Shown here piece after piece: positions 15,209 to 21,995 of a stretch of DNA of 33,134 nucleotides. Each line of letters opens with the position of its first letter. Within the stretch, counting starts at the first letter, position 1. The notes below the pieces were generated by a model, which made no database searches, had not been told where the DNA came from, and was given only the letters and a program-made list of their open reading frames with translations. Position numbers and translations under genes: made by a program. This DNA is from Chloroflexota bacterium (lineage in GTDB: Bacteria > Chloroflexota > Limnocylindria > Limnocylindrales > CSP1-4): positions 1 through 33,134 of the forward strand of contig JACCVQ010000083.1 in the NCBI GenBank assembly GCA_013698095.1, written 5' to 3'.

Positions 15209-15869
15209 CGGTGGTCGATCCGCGGAGCTCGAGTCGCCAGGCGCTGACGCCGTAATGCTCGACGTACTCGGTTGGAAGGTACCCATAGCCGTCGTCGCCC
15301 CAGTCTTGACCCCACGAATTCCGCACGATGAACTCCGTCGCGGCTCCGACAGATCGATATCCGACGAGCGCGACGGCATGGCCACCGAGGGGTGCCGCAC
15401 CAGGGTCGGGTAGGCCGATCCGGCCGTCGGACGTGGTCTCGTGCCATGTCCGGAAGAGCACCAGACCAATGACAGGCAGGATGCCTCGGTCAATCGCCGC
15501 GATCAGCTGCTCAGGCTCCGGATCGATGGATCCACTGTCATCCAGTCGCCGCGGCTCGGCATCCATCAAAGCCTCCGGCGTCGGTCCGTATTCCGCCGCT
15601 CGATCGTCCGTTTGGTCGTCGTATGGCCATTGGTCGGCTGTTGATTGGCCGATATCCGACAGCGCGGCACCCATGGCCTCGAGAGTCGTGCCATCCACAT
15701 CAGCCGGAAGGCCATCTCGCTGCTTCGACCCCCAATAGAGGAATTCCTCGCTGAGCTCACCGTCCGCCGGGCGCAACGCCTCGTGGCTAGCGGTGCCTGC
15801 AAAAGCAACGCAGGTTCCTCTCGATCCCTGGTCTTTGACCGGCCAGGGCCGATCCCTTCGATCGACCAC
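15201..15869 (-). CDS. papain-like C1 cysteine peptidase, cytoplasmic, no propeptide
   Basis: 222 residues from GTG 15869. The protein begins directly at the mature peptidase: PVKDQGSRGTCVAFAG contains Gln14 (oxyanion hole) and nucleophile Cys20. GGHAVALVGY supplies His164, and VRNSWGQDWGDDGYGYLP supplies Asn184. The catalytic set is complete. There is no signal peptide and no propeptide, both usual for C1 enzymes, so the enzyme would be active in the cytoplasm as soon as it folds. The gene immediately upstream (2-nt gap) encodes a chagasin-like inhibitor domain, which gives an obvious control. The target is unknown: the XRE regulator, the modification enzymes or foreign proteins are options. 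Confidence 0.88.
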   Translation of the reverse strand: MVDRRDRPWPVKDQGSRGTCVAFAGTASHEALRPADGELSEEFLYWGSKQRDGLPADVDGTTLEAMGAALSDIGQSTADQWPYDDQTDDRAAEYGPTPEALMDAEPRRLDDSGSIDPEPEQLIAAIDRGILPVIGLVLFRTWHETTSDGRIGLPDPGAAPLGGHAVALVGYRSVGAATEFIVRNSWGQDWGDDGYGYLPTEYVEHYGVSAWRLELRGSTTDG

Positions 15870-15871
15870 TC

Positions 15872-16858
15872 CTAGGCACTCGCGGCAACAAGCTGGTCCG
15901 GTTCGACGATCCCGACGGCGGGCCGAACGACCGCCTCAACAGCCACCTCGCTGCGGCCTGTCGCCTCGGATCGCCATGGTCGCCGCTTCTCAAGGCGAAC
16001 AACGGAGACTCCGGGCCGATCAAGGCTCAGCCAGAAGCGATGCGTTCCCTCACCGCCAAGCGGCGCTGAGTTGTTCGCCATCCATTCATCGCTCACGAGC
16101 GAGACGCCACTTGGCACCGTGACAGACCAGAGGTAACCACTCGACGGCGTCTCCTCGAGATCTACCACTAGGAGATCACCAGCGGCGGCACGCACGGGCG
16201 CGGGGTCGCGGGCGGGGTCAATCTGCCAGACATCTCGGCGCAGGTCGGGGGCTGCTGTTCGCGCGCCCAGAGCCTCCTTTACCGAGCTCGGTGATGCTTG
16301 GAGGAGTCCGCGCCGCTGTGACGACGCGATAAGCCGCAGGTCACCCAAGTGGTGGACCGTTGCCTGATAGCTTGTTCCGAGCTCGAGGGCAAGCCGATAG
16401 GCGCCGCCCGGGGTGAGTTGGTTCGGGCGGACATCCATCCGATCCAGCACGCTCAGCACGAGTGGCTTCGGCATCAAGAACCAGGCAGCAAATGCCTCCG
16501 CGAGTCGTTCGCGGTCGCTCTGTTGATCCTCGCCGCGCGCGAGCCACTCTGTGTCGCTATCGATAATTGCTTGCCGATCGCGCCGATGGTGGCCGAGCTC
16601 ATGCGCCGCCGTGTAGCGCTGCTTCGAAACGGGATGGAGGACGTTCACCAAGACGCCGGCAGATTGGCGATCCGGGGGCTCGCTGGGAAGGTATAGGCCG
16701 GCGGCCCCACTCAGGGGGCGCCGAATCACAACCACCCCAAGGGCTGCCAACGCGGCGAACGGATCGATCGGGCGCGTCAAGTCGAGCGACAGTTCTCGAT
16801 GTACGCGCGTGGCTTCGCGGTATGCCGCGAGATGGATCGACTGCCACGAAAGGGCCAC
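15872..16858 (-). CDS. ImmA/IrrE metallopeptidase fused to a chagasin-like (I42) cysteine protease inhibitor
   Basis: 328 residues. Residues about 15-175 are an ImmA/IrrE (DUF955) zinc peptidase with AAHELGHH (His86, Glu87, His90) and the following ERLAEAFAAWFLMP helix. Residues about 205-312 resemble chagasin/ICP inhibitors. They carry all three inhibitor loops in order: ETPSSGYLW (like NPTTGYxW, 236-244), GGEGTH (268-273) and RPW (293-295), within beta strands. Chagasins block papain-family enzymes, and the next gene is a papain-like peptidase. The XRE gene 3 nt upstream is the usual ImmA partner. The fusion could therefore join sensing or cleavage of the repressor to release of the cysteine peptidase. 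The activity of each domain is inferred from motifs only. Confidence 0.85.
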   Translation of the reverse strand: MALSWQSIHLAAYREATRVHRELSLDLTRPIDPFAALAALGVVVIRRPLSGAAGLYLPSEPPDRQSAGVLVNVLHPVSKQRYTAAHELGHHRRDRQAIIDSDTEWLARGEDQQSDRERLAEAFAAWFLMPKPLVLSVLDRMDVRPNQLTPGGAYRLALELGTSYQATVHHLGDLRLIASSQRRGLLQASPSSVKEALGARTAAPDLRRDVWQIDPARDPAPVRAAAGDLLVVDLEETPSSGYLWSVTVPSGVSLVSDEWMANNSAPLGGEGTHRFWLSLDRPGVSVVRLEKRRPWRSEATGRSEVAVEAVVRPAVGIVEPDQLVAASA

Positions 16859-16861
16859 TAG

Positions 16862-17257
16862 CTACTCTCGATCTCGCGTCGGCCTCGGACGCGACTCACC
16901 GAAGCCTTTGAGGAACTGGGCAAAACGAAGGACCTCGGCGCGGTCGTCCTCTGTGAGCTCCACGGCCTCGCGCGCCAGGGCCCGAACGGATGCGGGCTCC
17001 TCCAATGACCCTTCCAGGAAGTACGCCACAGGAAACTTGTAAACGCCTGCGAGTCGTTCGAGCTCCAACGCCTCAACTCGACGGCGACCTGTTTCGATGG
17101 CAGAGATCGCGGCTCGAGGGATGCCGGTCTGATCGGCCACGAATTGCTGCGCCAGCCCAAGGTATTCGCGCGCCTCCCGGAGGCGTCGGGACAGGCGCTT
17201 CTGTGGTTCGTCGTCCTCTGAAGGAGTTGTGATCCCAGGCTCCCGGGGCTCTGTCAT
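16862..17257 (-). CDS. XRE-family helix-turn-helix regulator (ImmA partner)
   Basis: 131 residues. An acidic/basic N-terminal tail precedes an HTH_3 domain at about residues 22-80: LREAREYLGLAQQFVADQTG, then IPRAAISAIETGRRRVEALE and the fifth helix LERLAGVYKFPVAYFLEG, a typical XRE ending. A helical C-terminal part of about 45 residues follows. It starts within an ATGA overlap with the stop of the carrier-protein gene. Adjacent XRE and ImmA/IrrE genes usually form a repressor and its specific protease (as in ICEBs1 ImmR-ImmA or DdrO-IrrE), so it probably represses this operon until cleaved (inference). Confidence 0.9.
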   Translation of the reverse strand: MTEPREPGITTPSEDDEPQKRLSRRLREAREYLGLAQQFVADQTGIPRAAISAIETGRRRVEALELERLAGVYKFPVAYFLEGSLEEPASVRALAREAVELTEDDRAEVLRFAQFLKGFGESRPRPTRDRE

Positions 17258-17532
17258 GACGCTGCTCCACCTGCCTCATCGGTCGCTGCCGCGGTTAGCT
17301 TCTGCTCGACTAGTTCGGCGATCCTGGAGATCGAGCGACAGATGCGATTGAGCTCGCCGTCCGGGATCGAAATGCCGAACCGTTCCTCAGCCGCCATGAC
17401 GACCTCGACCCCCTCGAGCGAGTCGATTCGCTCCTCGATCTCGGCCATGGTCTGGTCGCCGGCGTCGTCCGGCTCTCCGCGAGCCTCGCGGATGAGGCGC
17501 TTTAGCTCGTCCTCAATCTCCTGCCGATCCAT
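17254..17532 (-). CDS. acyl-carrier-protein-like protein
   Basis: 92 residues from ATG 17532, with a GGAAGAAG ribosome site about 6 nt upstream. An upstream ATG at 17592 falls inside the promoter -35 box and is rejected. Residues about 28-80 follow the ACP pattern: an acidic helix, then IDSLEGVEVVMAAEERFGIS with Ser38 in the DSL phosphopantetheine site, then IPDGELNRICRSISRIAELV. The first helix is highly charged. It is the first gene of the six-gene operon and overlaps the XRE gene by 4 nt. No fatty-acid or polyketide gene is near, so it may carry an acyl or amino-acyl group for the modification pathway. That is speculative. Confidence 0.75.
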   Translation of the reverse strand: MDRQEIEDELKRLIREARGEPDDAGDQTMAEIEERIDSLEGVEVVMAAEERFGISIPDGELNRICRSISRIAELVEQKLTAAATDEAGGAAS

Positions 17533-17563
17533 TACATCTTCTTCCGTTGCTGGATTTCCCAGC

Positions 17564-17592
17564 AGCATGACCTTGATGTGTACGAATGTCAA
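17564..17592 (-). promoter_or_regulatory. promoter of the six-gene minus-strand operon
   Basis: Reading leftward, a perfect TTGACA lies at 17592-17587. It is followed after 17 nt by CATGCT at 17569-17564, a weak -10. The leader to ATG 17532 would be about 25 nt. It lies in the intergenic space divergent from the HEPN-like gene. The weak -10 suits a promoter that needs activation or is tightly repressed. Confidence 0.45.
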
Positions 17593-17709
17593 GCAACGCA
17601 GATCCCTGCGACGTGCGAGCGGACGATCGAACTTTCGGCGACAAGGGGCGCTGATGCCCAGACGCGCCGTTGAGTAGTCTTATCGACAAGAGCGGGAGGG
17701 AATGCGGCG

Positions 17710-18213
17710 ATGGCCAGCTCCAGACATAGAGCCGAGCCGCCGAACCTAGATCGGTTCCTTCAGTTCATCGCGGGCGACGATCTCGGGTTGGTGCTGCGAT
17801 CGCACCTAGCCTTGGAGGTGACCCTTAACGCCGTCATCGAGGCAGACACCCAGTCAGGCATCCGGGACGTCGAGCGAGTCGGGTTCATGGCTAAGGTCGA
17901 TGAGGCGACCCGCCTCGGCAGGTTGCCAGGGGACGCCCGGCCCTCCTTCGTCGTCGCCAACAAGATCCGCAATGACTTCGCTCATCGCTTGGACGCGCGA
18001 ATCACCGAAGAGCGCGCCGCCGAGTTCCTTGCCTCATTTGATCCGACACAATGGGATGGCTTCATGTTCCGTGCCCATCAGGCTGCGGTCGCCGGTACCA
18101 CTCGCGACAGAGTCGGATTCTGCTACGCCACGTTGTTCATCATCGCCGCCAGTTACGGCGGCTTGATCCTGGAGATCCTGGCCAGCATGCCGGTCCAGGA
18201 AAATGAGCCCTGA
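17710..18213 (+). CDS. HEPN/MltR-like helical protein
   Basis: 167 residues, all helical, with no signal or membrane segment. LRSHLALEVTLNAVIEAD and KVDEATRLGRLPG lead to VVANKIRNDFAHRL, where Arg87-Asn88-x3-His92 fits the RN-x3-H form of the Rx4-6H motif of HEPN domains and the equivalent stretch of MltR-like proteins. HEPN proteins are often RNases in toxin-antitoxin and defence systems. MltR-like ones may be non-catalytic regulators. The ribosome site GGGAGGG lies about 9 nt before ATG 17710. It is divergent from the six-gene operon and sits 13 nt before the end of the convergent recombinase gene. Confidence 0.55.
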   Translation: MASSRHRAEPPNLDRFLQFIAGDDLGLVLRSHLALEVTLNAVIEADTQSGIRDVERVGFMAKVDEATRLGRLPGDARPSFVVANKIRNDFAHRLDARITEERAAEFLASFDPTQWDGFMFRAHQAAVAGTTRDRVGFCYATLFIIAASYGGLILEILASMPVQENEP

Positions 18214-18226
18214 CCGTCGGTCGCCC

Positions 18227-19207
18227 TTAGATGCGGTCCCCGGGTGACAGGCGGCGGTGGGCGGCCACCGCGCGCTCGCTCGCGGCGCTCGCGCCATACC
18301 GATCGAGCATCTGGCGGCTACGCCAGCCAGCCAATCGCATGAGATCGCTTTCGCCGCCGCCGCCAGCAAGCCAGCTGTGGGCGAACGTGTGGCGCAGCTG
18401 ATGCGGATGCAGCCCGTCGCCGAACCCGGCTTGCCTTCCTCGCTCTCGGATGACCTGCGCGATTCCGCTATCGGTCAGCCGGCCCTTTCGACCAACCCAC
18501 AGCCAAGGAAGGTCCGCATGAGTCGAGCGCTGTCTCATCCGGGCATATCGATCGAGGGCACGAACCGTCTTGGCTCCAACAGCGACCACGCGCTCGCGAC
18601 GTCCTTTGCCAAGCACCCGCAGGATCCCTTGGTCGAGGTCGACATCGTTCGAGGCCTCGTCGGCAGGCACGAAGCGAAGTCCGGCGACCTCAGCCCTTCG
18701 GGCACCCGTGTCGATAAAGACCCGGATGATTGCCGCGTCGCGCCGATCCTCGAAGCGCGTCCCGCGCTCGCAAGTCGCCAGCAGACGGCGGAGTTCCTCA
18801 TCGCGCAGGACCGCCGGTGGCTCATCAGGGACGTGCGGCGGCTTCATCTTGGCCATCGGACTGACCCGGATCTCGCCCTCCTCGACCAGCCAGGCGAAGA
18901 AACGCTGGAGGCCGCGGTAGCGGTTCGCGGCGGTCGCCGGCCGCCACCGCTCGAGTTGGTCCGTGATGAATGCCTCGACGTGCTCGCGGCTGATGACCGC
19001 GACATCCGTCGGCATCCCGCGATCGGCCAGGAATCCACTCAGGGTGCGGACCGCCTCGGCGTAGGTCTTGAGGGTCGCCGGCGCGATGTTGGCCGCACGA
19101 AGGTAGCGCGCAAACGAGGCCGCGCTGGAGGACAGACCGCCGGGTGCGCTAAGATCGGCAGCGCCGGAGGTCGCCTGTGGTCTCGGAAGCTCTCGTTGTG
19201 TCGCCAT
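18227..19207 (-). CDS. tyrosine recombinase/phage-type integrase
   Basis: 326 residues from ATG 19207. The frame extends six residues further to ATG 19225. An N-terminal SAM-like core-binding domain ([20 protein letters not shown]) precedes the catalytic domain. Catalytic residues are visible: Arg170 in [12 protein letters not shown], His269 and Arg272 in [11 protein letters not shown], Trp295 in LAGWRSRQ (His or Trp is usual there), and nucleophile Tyr304 in MLDRYGA. The protein is intact and probably active. It lies about 95 bp from the 5' end of tRNA-Thr, at the right side of the accessory region, and points into it. It resembles both XerC/D-type and island integrases. The adjacent accessory genes favour the second. 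Confidence 0.9.
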   Translation of the reverse strand: MATQRELPRPQATSGAADLSAPGGLSSSAASFARYLRAANIAPATLKTYAEAVRTLSGFLADRGMPTDVAVISREHVEAFITDQLERWRPATAANRYRGLQRFFAWLVEEGEIRVSPMAKMKPPHVPDEPPAVLRDEELRRLLATCERGTRFEDRRDAAIIRVFIDTGARRAEVAGLRFVPADEASNDVDLDQGILRVLGKGRRERVVAVGAKTVRALDRYARMRQRSTHADLPWLWVGRKGRLTDSGIAQVIRERGRQAGFGDGLHPHQLRHTFAHSWLAGGGGESDLMRLAGWRSRQMLDRYGASAASERAVAAHRRLSPGDRI

Positions 19208-19302
19208 GGATGGTCGCACAATCATCAGCTATTCGAGCGTTGTGCGTCAACTGGATTCGGTGGAATCGCCAGTTATCAGCTGTAACTGAGCGTGAAACCC
19301 GG

Positions 19303-19377
19303 GCCGACATAGCTCAGCGGTAGAGCAGCTGTTTCGTAAACAGCAGGTCCGCAGTTCGAATCTGCGTGTCGGCTCCA
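19303..19377 (+). tRNA. tRNA-Thr (anticodon CGU)
   Basis: The full cloverleaf can be drawn. The acceptor stem is GCCGACA with TGTCGGC. The D arm is GCTC/GAGC, the anticodon stem is GCTGT/ACAGC around loop TTCGTAA (anticodon CGT at 19335-19337), and the T arm is CGCAG/CTGCG around TTCGAAT. The discriminator is T, followed by an encoded CCA at 19375-19377. The anticodon reads ACG, hence threonine. Its 3' end faces away from the recombinase gene, and I found no copy of its 3' end at the left side of the accessory region. Confidence 0.95.
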
Positions 19378-19445
19378 AACCTGCATTCCGATCAGAATCG
19401 CCTGTTCACCGCCGAATCTCGTCGCGTGGGTCTTCCGCAAACGCT

Positions 19446-19459
19446 GAAGACCTGCTAAC
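19446..19459 (+). repeat. 14-bp direct repeat, left copy
   Basis: GAAGACCTGCTAAC occurs here and again at 21817-21830, flanking the Old Yellow Enzyme gene. Flanking bases do not match, and a 14-mer repeat is not rare in a window this size, so a link to insertion is weak. Confidence 0.3.
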
Positions 19460-19473
19460 GGACTTGAACGGCG

Positions 19474-21543
19474 TCAGGGCTTGAACAGGAAGAGTGCTTC
19501 CCTGGCCGACCGAGTTGATCTCGCCCGGACATGGGCCGGCGCTGCGATGTTCGATCCGGCTCTGGCGCCCTCGGCGGTGGCGTCGAGGAGCGTCCTTGGC
19601 GACAACGCATCGCCGATGACGACGACGGGAAGCCCGGGTGCGGCCGCGGCAAGCTGGTCAGGTAGCGCGCACAGCGCCTTCCGGCGGCCAGCGATGACGA
19701 CGACTGCGATGCGCTCGCGTTGCTCGTCCGCCTCGCTGTACAGGTGGCGGAGCGTTACGGCGCCCCCGGAGCTGGCGACGCCAGTCACGTTCGGCGTAAG
19801 CCGTACGCCGTCCCGGGCGAGTCGCTGCAGGACGAACGGCAATTGTGTCGCGTCGATCAAGTCACCGACCGCCGGATGGGTCGTCGCGATCTCGACCTCG
19901 AATCCGGCCGCGACGAGCGTCTCTGACGCGGTCGGCGCGAGCTGATGGCCGTCGTCGTCGAGGATCAACGCGGAACCGGACGATGGATCGGGAAGAACAG
20001 CAAGTCCATCGTCGAGCAGCTCGTCGACGTCGAGAACGGGTACCGGACCAGGTAGTCGTGCCTCGGGTCGGAGGATCGACCCCGTCGCGACAATCACCAC
20101 GTCGGGCTTCCCGGCAAGGACCCTGTCTGCGTCGGCATCAACGCCCAGCCATATCTCAGCGCCTGCGGCCTGTGCCTCATCGCGCAGCCAGTCGATGTAT
20201 TGATACCAAGGTTCACGCCCGGACCGCTGGGCAGCCAACCGAGCGCGACCGCCGAGAACTGCACGCCGCTCGAACAGCACGACATGGTGTCCCCGCAGAG
20301 CCGCCGCCCGTGCTGCCTCCAGACCGGCCACCCCTCCTCCGACGACCACAACGCGTACGGGCTCCCGGGCCTCCACGACTTCGGCCAACCCCGGATCGCG
20401 GACCGCCGGGTTGACCGAGCAGTACATCGGCATGCCCGTATACAAGCGGCCGATGCAGCCATCGTTGAGCCCGATGCACGGTCGGTAATGCCGGCCATCC
20501 ACGATCTTCAGCGGGAGATCCGGGTCGGCGATCAACGCCCGCGTCATCGCTACGAGGTCGACCCCGGCCGCCACGACCGCCTCCGCCATCTTGGGCTCGA
20601 CGTTCCGACCCGCGACGAGCGTCGGCACGCCGACCTTCTGACGGAACCGGATCGCCCGCTCGTTGTAGACGCCCATGGGCAGCATGTCGCCAGGGACGAA
20701 GAAGCCGGTGGCCAGGCGCGTCGCGCCCGTACCGCCGCTGACGCTAAAGAGATCGACCGCGCCGGTCGAAGCCACACTACGGGCGATCTCGATCATGTCG
20801 TCCGGGCCCAGGCCGCCGGTCAGGCACTGATCAACGGCCATCCGGAAGCCGACGATGAACGTGTCGGACACCGCGGCCCGCACCGCCTCGAGTACCTCGC
20901 GCGCGAACCGGGTGCGGTTCTCCAGGGAGCCGCCATACTCGTCGGTGCGCGTGTTGACCCGCGGGTCGAAGAACTGCTCGATCAAGTGCCCGCCGAACGA
21001 CGTGACCTCGGCACCATCGAGGCCGCAGCGCTCCAGCCGGCGGGCCACGTTCGCGAAGCGCTCGACGATCGCCGGCAACTCGTCGGTCGCCAGCGGCACG
21101 GGCACCTCCATGTGCACGCCCTCGGGCAGATCCGACGGCGCGCGCAGCGGGATGCCCGAGATGGCCGACGTGCCGCGCCGGCCCATGTGCGTCATCTGCG
21201 ACATCACGAGCGCGCCGTGCTCGTGGACGCCGTCGGCGAGCGCCCGCAGCGCCGGCTCGTTTTGCTCGTCCCAGAGTGCGACCGAGCCGTACGACGCCTC
21301 GGTCGACACGTCGACCGAGGCCGATCCGAACGTCATCACGAGCCCGCAACCGCCGGCGGCCTTGCGCAGGTGGTAGTCGACCTCGCTCCGGTCGATCAGC
21401 CCGTCCCGGCTCCAGCCGGTAGCGTGTGGCGTTGAGACGATGCGATTCCGCAGCCGACGACCGCGGATGTCGAAGGGCGAAAGGAGCAGCGGGTAGCGGT
21501 TAGAGGCTTCCACGGATGAACCCTGCAATCCATGTCGTGACAT
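19474..21543 (-). CDS. Old Yellow Enzyme/FAD two-domain oxidoreductase (dienoyl-CoA reductase/TMADH-like)
   Basis: 689 residues from ATG 21543. Residues about 15-350 form the FMN-binding OYE barrel (LLSPFDIRGRRLRNRIVSTP, FDPRVNTRTDEYGGSLENRT, VAGRNVEPKMAEAV). Residues about 390-680 form a FAD/NAD(P) part beginning VRVVVVGGGVAGLEAARAAA. Between them is the iron-sulfur segment CIGLNDGCIGRLYTGMPMYC. The usual four-Cys pattern CxxCxxxC-x11-C has Leu in place of the second Cys, so only three ligands remain. Related proteins reduce enoyl or dienoyl substrates or demethylate amines. The substrate is unclear. Much longer upstream starts exist, but homology to the family begins just after residue 10. 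It is transcribed toward the tRNA with no operon partner. Confidence 0.9.
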   Translation of the reverse strand: MSRHGLQGSSVEASNRYPLLLSPFDIRGRRLRNRIVSTPHATGWSRDGLIDRSEVDYHLRKAAGGCGLVMTFGSASVDVSTEASYGSVALWDEQNEPALRALADGVHEHGALVMSQMTHMGRRGTSAISGIPLRAPSDLPEGVHMEVPVPLATDELPAIVERFANVARRLERCGLDGAEVTSFGGHLIEQFFDPRVNTRTDEYGGSLENRTRFAREVLEAVRAAVSDTFIVGFRMAVDQCLTGGLGPDDMIEIARSVASTGAVDLFSVSGGTGATRLATGFFVPGDMLPMGVYNERAIRFRQKVGVPTLVAGRNVEPKMAEAVVAAGVDLVAMTRALIADPDLPLKIVDGRHYRPCIGLNDGCIGRLYTGMPMYCSVNPAVRDPGLAEVVEAREPVRVVVVGGGVAGLEAARAAALRGHHVVLFERRAVLGGRARLAAQRSGREPWYQYIDWLRDEAQAAGAEIWLGVDADADRVLAGKPDVVIVATGSILRPEARLPGPVPVLDVDELLDDGLAVLPDPSSGSALILDDDGHQLAPTASETLVAAGFEVEIATTHPAVGDLIDATQLPFVLQRLARDGVRLTPNVTGVASSGGAVTLRHLYSEADEQRERIAVVVIAGRRKALCALPDQLAAAAPGLPVVVIGDALSPRTLLDATAEGARAGSNIAAPAHVRARSTRSAREALFLFKP

Positions 21544-21893
21544 GTCAACTCGGCCTCGCACCGCCATGCGCCAAGTATCGGTCACATGTTCGACGGCTCC
21601 CGGGCAACTGATATGACGGGATAGGAGTTTGGATGCCGAACCCCGACGACCACCGCCACCCAACCGTCGATGTTCGTGCGCGTGACAGGAGCCATCCGTC
21701 GTCGGGCGCATGGAAGGCGCCTTCATTGGGAGCTGAAATGGGAGCGGTACCCTAAGCGCGACCCCCCGCGTGCACCACGGAGGCCCGGAGGAGCAGAAGG
21801 CGGACAGCGCCCAAACGAAGACCTGCTAACTGAGCGGCCCACGCTCGCGATTCCACGCTTGTGCCACAGCTGTCTCGATGTGGGAGCGATCCC
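21544..21893. other. gene-free stretch upstream of the oxidoreductase gene
   Basis: No convincing gene is seen. It must hold the promoter of the oxidoreductase gene. It contains a perfect 12-bp palindrome GAAGGCGCCTTC (21713-21724). Two imperfectly similar segments beginning GGGAGCG occur near 21740 and 21882. A plus-strand frame of 79 codons (21670-21909) is open, but its basic, proline-rich product looks like chance coding in GC-rich DNA. Confidence 0.4.
21817..21830 (+). repeat. 14-bp direct repeat, right copy
   Basis: Second copy of GAAGACCTGCTAAC (see 19446-19459), 2.37 kb away and on the other side of the oxidoreductase gene. Confidence 0.3.
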
Positions 21894-21995
21894 TCAAAGC
21901 GGCGGATAGCCGACCGTCTCGTTGCTGCCGGTGGTGAAGGTGAGGGTCAGCATCAGGGCCAGATGCAGGCGCTCGGTCGGAGTCAGCTCGGTCAC
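21894..21995 (-). CDS. 33-residue frame coupled to the deaminase gene
   Basis: A GTG overlaps the deaminase stop (GTGA). It opens a short frame with an amphipathic start (TELTPTERLHLALM), a short hydrophobic stretch and a stop at 21894-21896. It could be a coupled small protein or the 5' stump of a lost downstream gene. Length and lack of relatives make it doubtful. Confidence 0.25.
   Translation of the reverse strand: MTELTPTERLHLALMLTLTFTTGSNETVGYPPL

Noticed and set aside
19351..19377. tRNA-Thr 3' end as the attachment site of the 11-19 kb region
   Set aside because: The 3' end points away from the recombinase, and no second copy of this sequence was found near 11.2 kb.
20200..21435. 411-codon plus-strand open frame
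   Set aside because: Antisense of the OYE-type oxidoreductase. Composition is typical of a shadow frame.
19446..21830. 14-bp direct repeats GAAGACCTGCTAAC flanking the OYE-type gene as attachment or target-site duplications
   Set aside because: Flanks do not match, there is no recombinase inside, and repeats of this length are expected by chance in a window this size. Kept only as low-confidence repeat features.
21670..21909. 79-codon plus-strand frame as a gene
   Set aside because: No ribosome site, basic proline-rich composition and no recognisable family.
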